NCBI GenBank assembly: GCA_003024985.2
Contig: PXIH01S0000186.1
Strand: one strand, 5' to 3'
DNA: 10,113 nucleotides
Source: Euperipatoides rowelli
Lineage: Eukaryota > Onychophora > Udeonychophora > Euonychophora > Peripatopsidae
Shown in pieces: positions 8,541 through 10,113 of the stretch; within the stretch, counting starts at the first letter, position 1; each line of letters opens with the position of its first letter. A program made the position numbers and the translations under genes. Below the pieces are notes generated by a model, which saw only the letters and a list, made by a program, of their open reading frames with translations, was not told where the DNA came from and made no database searches.

Positions 8541-8751
8541 ATTATCCAAAATTCCTTTCCAAGAAATAGCACGGGCTAACTGATGAGCAATAAACAATCC
8601 TCCGATAGGTATATGCTGAACATGTTTGTGTTGAGCCTCATGATTTATAACTGGCGTAACAACTGTGCGTGATGTTCCGCTGTCTATTACTAAACAAGTC
8701 CGAGGACCGACCAGCAATGATACAGCCACAGCTTTGTTTACAAAACACAAT
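8541..8751 (-). CDS. Divergent actin-related protein, first visible coding exon
   Basis: This 211-nt exon enters in phase 2 (A at 8751 completes a codon) and leaves in phase 0 at GAT AAT | GTGAGT. On the minus strand it follows TTTTGAATTTCAG, a good acceptor. The 70 full codons carry the actin phosphate-2 loop: LVIDSGTSRTVVTPV (actin IVLDSGDGVTHTVPI). Before it is FVNKAVAVSLLVGPRTC, matching actin VAIQAVLSLYASGRTTG. After it are HIPIGGLFIAHQLARAI (actin RLDLAGRDLTDYLMKIL) and the end GILDN. In this alignment, actin Gln137 corresponds to Lys, Asp157 to Thr and His161 to Val, while Asp154-Ser-Gly is kept. Several nucleotide-sensing residues thus appear changed, as happens in divergent ARPs. The 5' part of the gene (about 130 residues in actin) must be encoded further right; no convincing exon for it was found in 8752-10113. 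Confidence 0.92.
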
Positions 8752-8837
8752 CTGAAATTCAAAAGCAAAAATGATTTATAGATAGGACATATTCAAATAC
8801 GTGTATATAAAAATTATAATAAAATGATAATCTAGAC

Positions 8838-9223
8838 CAGGGCTTCTTAAACTATGGGGTCGCGAAACTGATTGCGGGGTTCGTGAAAAATCTGGCAACA
8901 GTAAAAGATTATAAAATCGAAATATCAATCAACTCTGAAAAACTTCAAAGATGATCTATGTCCTGCAGTATCAAATATTCAGCCAAGATTTAATTATTTA
9001 TGTAAAATCAATCAATCACATAAATCTCATTAGTATGCAAATTTAATAAATAATAAAATTATATACAAAGACTTGTTTTAAAATAAATTTATTTACAATT
9101 TATCATTAGTAAATTGTAATTTGTATACCTATTATACAATATAGCCTATACCTATATACCCAGGGTCGGTAAAAATTCCCAGGCGAAAAGGTGTCATAAG
9201 TGGAAAAAGTTTAAGAAGCCCTG
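8838..9223. mobile_element. Complete hAT-type MITE (386 bp, family B)
   Basis: Perfect 16-bp terminal inverted repeats: CAGGGCTTCTTAAACT at 8838-8853 and its complement at 9208-9223. The flanks are 8-bp target duplications ATCTAGAC (8830-8837) and ATCTAGAT (9224-9231), 7 of 8 identical. They match the nTnnnnAn, and more exactly the nTCTAGAn, preference of Ac/Charlie-like hAT elements. Just inside the left end is GGGGTCGCGAAACTG...GCGGGGTTCG, a composition common in animal hAT MITEs. The interior is AT-rich and has no transposase. It inserted upstream of the first visible exon (minus strand), in an intron of the ARP gene if further exons lie to the right. Confidence 0.92.
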
Positions 9224-9231
9224 ATCTAGAT

Positions 9232-9300
9232 CAGTGTTTCCCAATTTTTTTTTCATGGGGGAACCCCTAAAATATTTTTTTATATCCTGAGGAATCCCTA
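9232..9300 (+). mobile_element. hAT-type element, left end (family A)
   Basis: It starts CAGTGTTTCCCAATT, identical over 15 bases to the terminus of the fragment at 195 (opposite strand), and continues with GGGGGAACCCCT and ATCCTGAGGAATCCCT, the GAACCCC-rich pattern of this hAT family. It begins directly after ATCTAGAT (9224-9231), which is at the same time the right target duplication of the element at 8838-9223. The matching right end is not found before the next element starts at 9463. Its body may run to about 9462, including a run of 12 G (9359-9370), or it may be truncated. The minus-strand ORF over 9194-9382 is not a gene. Confidence 0.75.
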
Positions 9301-9462
9301 AGTTATGAAAACTTTTACAGGATATAAAAAGTTGATGGGATAGTTGGTGTGATTGGATGGGGGGGGGGGGTGTAAAATTCAATTTACACTACCAATACTG
9401 CTAAATTATTGCCAAGAAAATATATTTGTATAGATTTACAATATTCTGAACATACTCTACAT

Positions 9463-9545
9463 CAGGCGTGCTCAACCTTAAGAGTATAAGAGCTACTCAT
9501 CATTTTTCAAATTTATTGCGATCAACCTCAACAAAAAAATGGTCA
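9463..9545 (+). mobile_element. hAT-type element, left end (family C)
   Basis: It starts CAGGCGTGCTCAACCTTA, followed by GAGCTACTCATC and GCGATCAACCTC. CAGG(C/G)GTGCTCAACCTT followed by 'gagctact...gcgatc(t/a)acc' is a recurring pattern at the ends of hAT MITEs in animals. The 8 bases before it (9455-9462, CTCTACAT) fit nTnnnnAn. No matching right end (ending GAGCACGCCTG) occurs before the window ends, so it is truncated or extends past 10113. The right limit given is only where the recognisable pattern stops. Confidence 0.65.
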
Positions 9546-9618
9546 AACATACTCGCGCCTAGCTTAAGTGCAGAATTATGAACTTCGCATACGCATTTTA
9601 TGAACATTTTGGCTACGT

Positions 9619-9822
9619 TTTTTAAAAATCTCTGAGTTCTTGGAGAACTCTAGAGAAAGCTCTGAATCTGGAGAAGTCGGATTTTTAAAAAATTGGAGAT
9701 TCTCTATTGCGGTTTTAATAATCTCTACTAGAGATTATTACTAGACGAACTCGGAGAAATATCAGAGAAGTCTCTCACTTCAAGAAAAAACATTGGGCGT
9801 AGAAGTACCCACAATGCATTGT
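9619..9822. repeat. Cluster of inverted repeats rich in GAGA/TCTC
   Basis: Three kinds of symmetry lie close together. GAGTTCT (9634-9640) pairs with AGAACTC (9644-9650) around a 3-base loop. TAATAATCTCTA (9716-9727) pairs perfectly with 9729-9740 around a single C, giving a 25-bp palindrome. TTTTTTAAAAATC near 9618-9630 recurs inverted at about 9680-9692, with CTTCTCCAG-like sequence beside it. ACAATGCATTGT at 9811-9822 is a perfect 12-bp palindrome preceded by a TACCC. This may be the interior of the hAT element that starts at 9463 or an independent foldback; no ORF is present. Confidence 0.5.
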
Positions 9823-10040
9823 AACAATCAAAATCCAGAATAGAGGAAAATAAACTAATTGAAATTTACGTGTGTCAAATATGATGTAACTGGTATAACC
9901 TATGTCTAGGACTCTAGGCACTACTTGTTCATAATTTTCTTATTTTGACTACTAGATCTTTTACAATGGCAATGAATATTTTTTAAATGCTGAAAAATTA
10001 ATTGTTTCCAGTCGATGAGCAAGTAATAGCTACCGTCTAT

Positions 10041-10113
10041 GTCTTGGTGGCACAGATAGCAAGCATATCTTCAAAATGGATAACCCAGGCATCACATGTA
10101 CGAATGCTGCCAC
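10041..10113 (+). repeat. tRNA-like or SINE-head-like block, cut by window end
   Basis: This end block is noticeably richer in G and C than its surroundings. TGGCACAGATAG (10048-10059) resembles a pol III box A (TGGCNNAGTNGG), and GTACGAATGC (10098-10107) resembles a box B (GTTCGANTCC). They lie about 50 bases apart, slightly wide for a tRNA but possible for a tRNA-derived SINE. GTGGCA (10047-10052) pairs with TGCCAC (10108-10113), TATCT with GGATA around TCAAAAT in the middle, and GCAT with ATGC near the end, a loose cloverleaf. Key bases depart from tRNA consensus (for example C where the invariant T33 should be), so it is not a normal tRNA gene. It could also be an exon: the plus strand is open in more than one frame. 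Low certainty. Confidence 0.3.

Noticed and set aside
9194-9382. Minus-strand ORF of 62 codons
   Set aside because: It spans the junction of two hAT elements and a run of 12 G, which yields the PPPP string; no coding character.
10033-10113. Upstream ARP exon at the right edge on the minus strand (frame ending before a GTAGCT with the right phase)
   Set aside because: The translation does not resemble the actin segment expected before FVNKAV, and another minus frame is equally open.

Overview
This is an AT-rich (roughly 70-75% A+T by eye) piece of an animal-type nuclear genome. It carries one interrupted protein gene on the minus strand and many decayed DNA transposons. Nothing looks bacterial: there are no long ORFs, no operons, and coding sequence sits in short, GC-richer islands bounded by splice signals. 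The host cannot be named. Three kinds of hAT terminus, a pogo/Tigger-like MITE and over-used words such as TACTGTA and TAGGCTA would suit an invertebrate metazoan, but that is inference.

The gene is the 3' two-thirds of a divergent actin-related protein (ARP), read from high to low coordinates. Three exons could be placed: 8541-8751, 5525-5643 and 560-971. The middle exon is not a conspicuous ORF. It was found because the flanking exons need a piece that starts in phase 0 and ends in phase 2, and exactly such a piece lies between a CAG acceptor and a GTAAGT donor. The exons join into 246 codons plus a TAA stop, close to the length of actin from about residue 133 to its C terminus. The 5' exons (first ~130 residues) are not visible and should lie beyond the right edge. 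The introns are about 4.55 kb (972-5524) and 2.9 kb (5644-8540).

Left to right: 1-195 is the right end of a hAT-type element; ~350-971 is the 3' UTR and last exon; 1298-1716 is a decayed ~28-bp minisatellite; 2029-3011 is a nested structure in which a ~407-bp foldback/MITE with long imperfect inverted flanks lies between two degenerate direct repeats; 3265-3370 is a GGAAC-rich block; 3398-5524 is AT-rich intron with palindromes and a short dispersed motif; 5525-5643 is the middle exon; 5644-7972 is mostly featureless intron with a 22-bp duplication and a transposon-end fragment; 7975-8260 is a pogo/Tigger-like MITE with a strong central hairpin; 8541-8751 is the first visible exon; 8838-9223 is a complete hAT MITE abutting the end of a second hAT family at 9232, with a third hAT end at 9463; 9619-9822 is a foldback-rich stretch; 10041-10113 is a GC-richer tRNA-like block cut by the window edge.

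The most interesting points are the ARP (residues corresponding to actin Gln137, Asp157 and His161 all appear replaced), the two hAT insertions that share one palindromic ATCTAGAT target, the MITE carrying ZNF143/Staf-like and YY1-like motifs, and the strong excess of TACTGTA. No new defence or mobile system was recognised.
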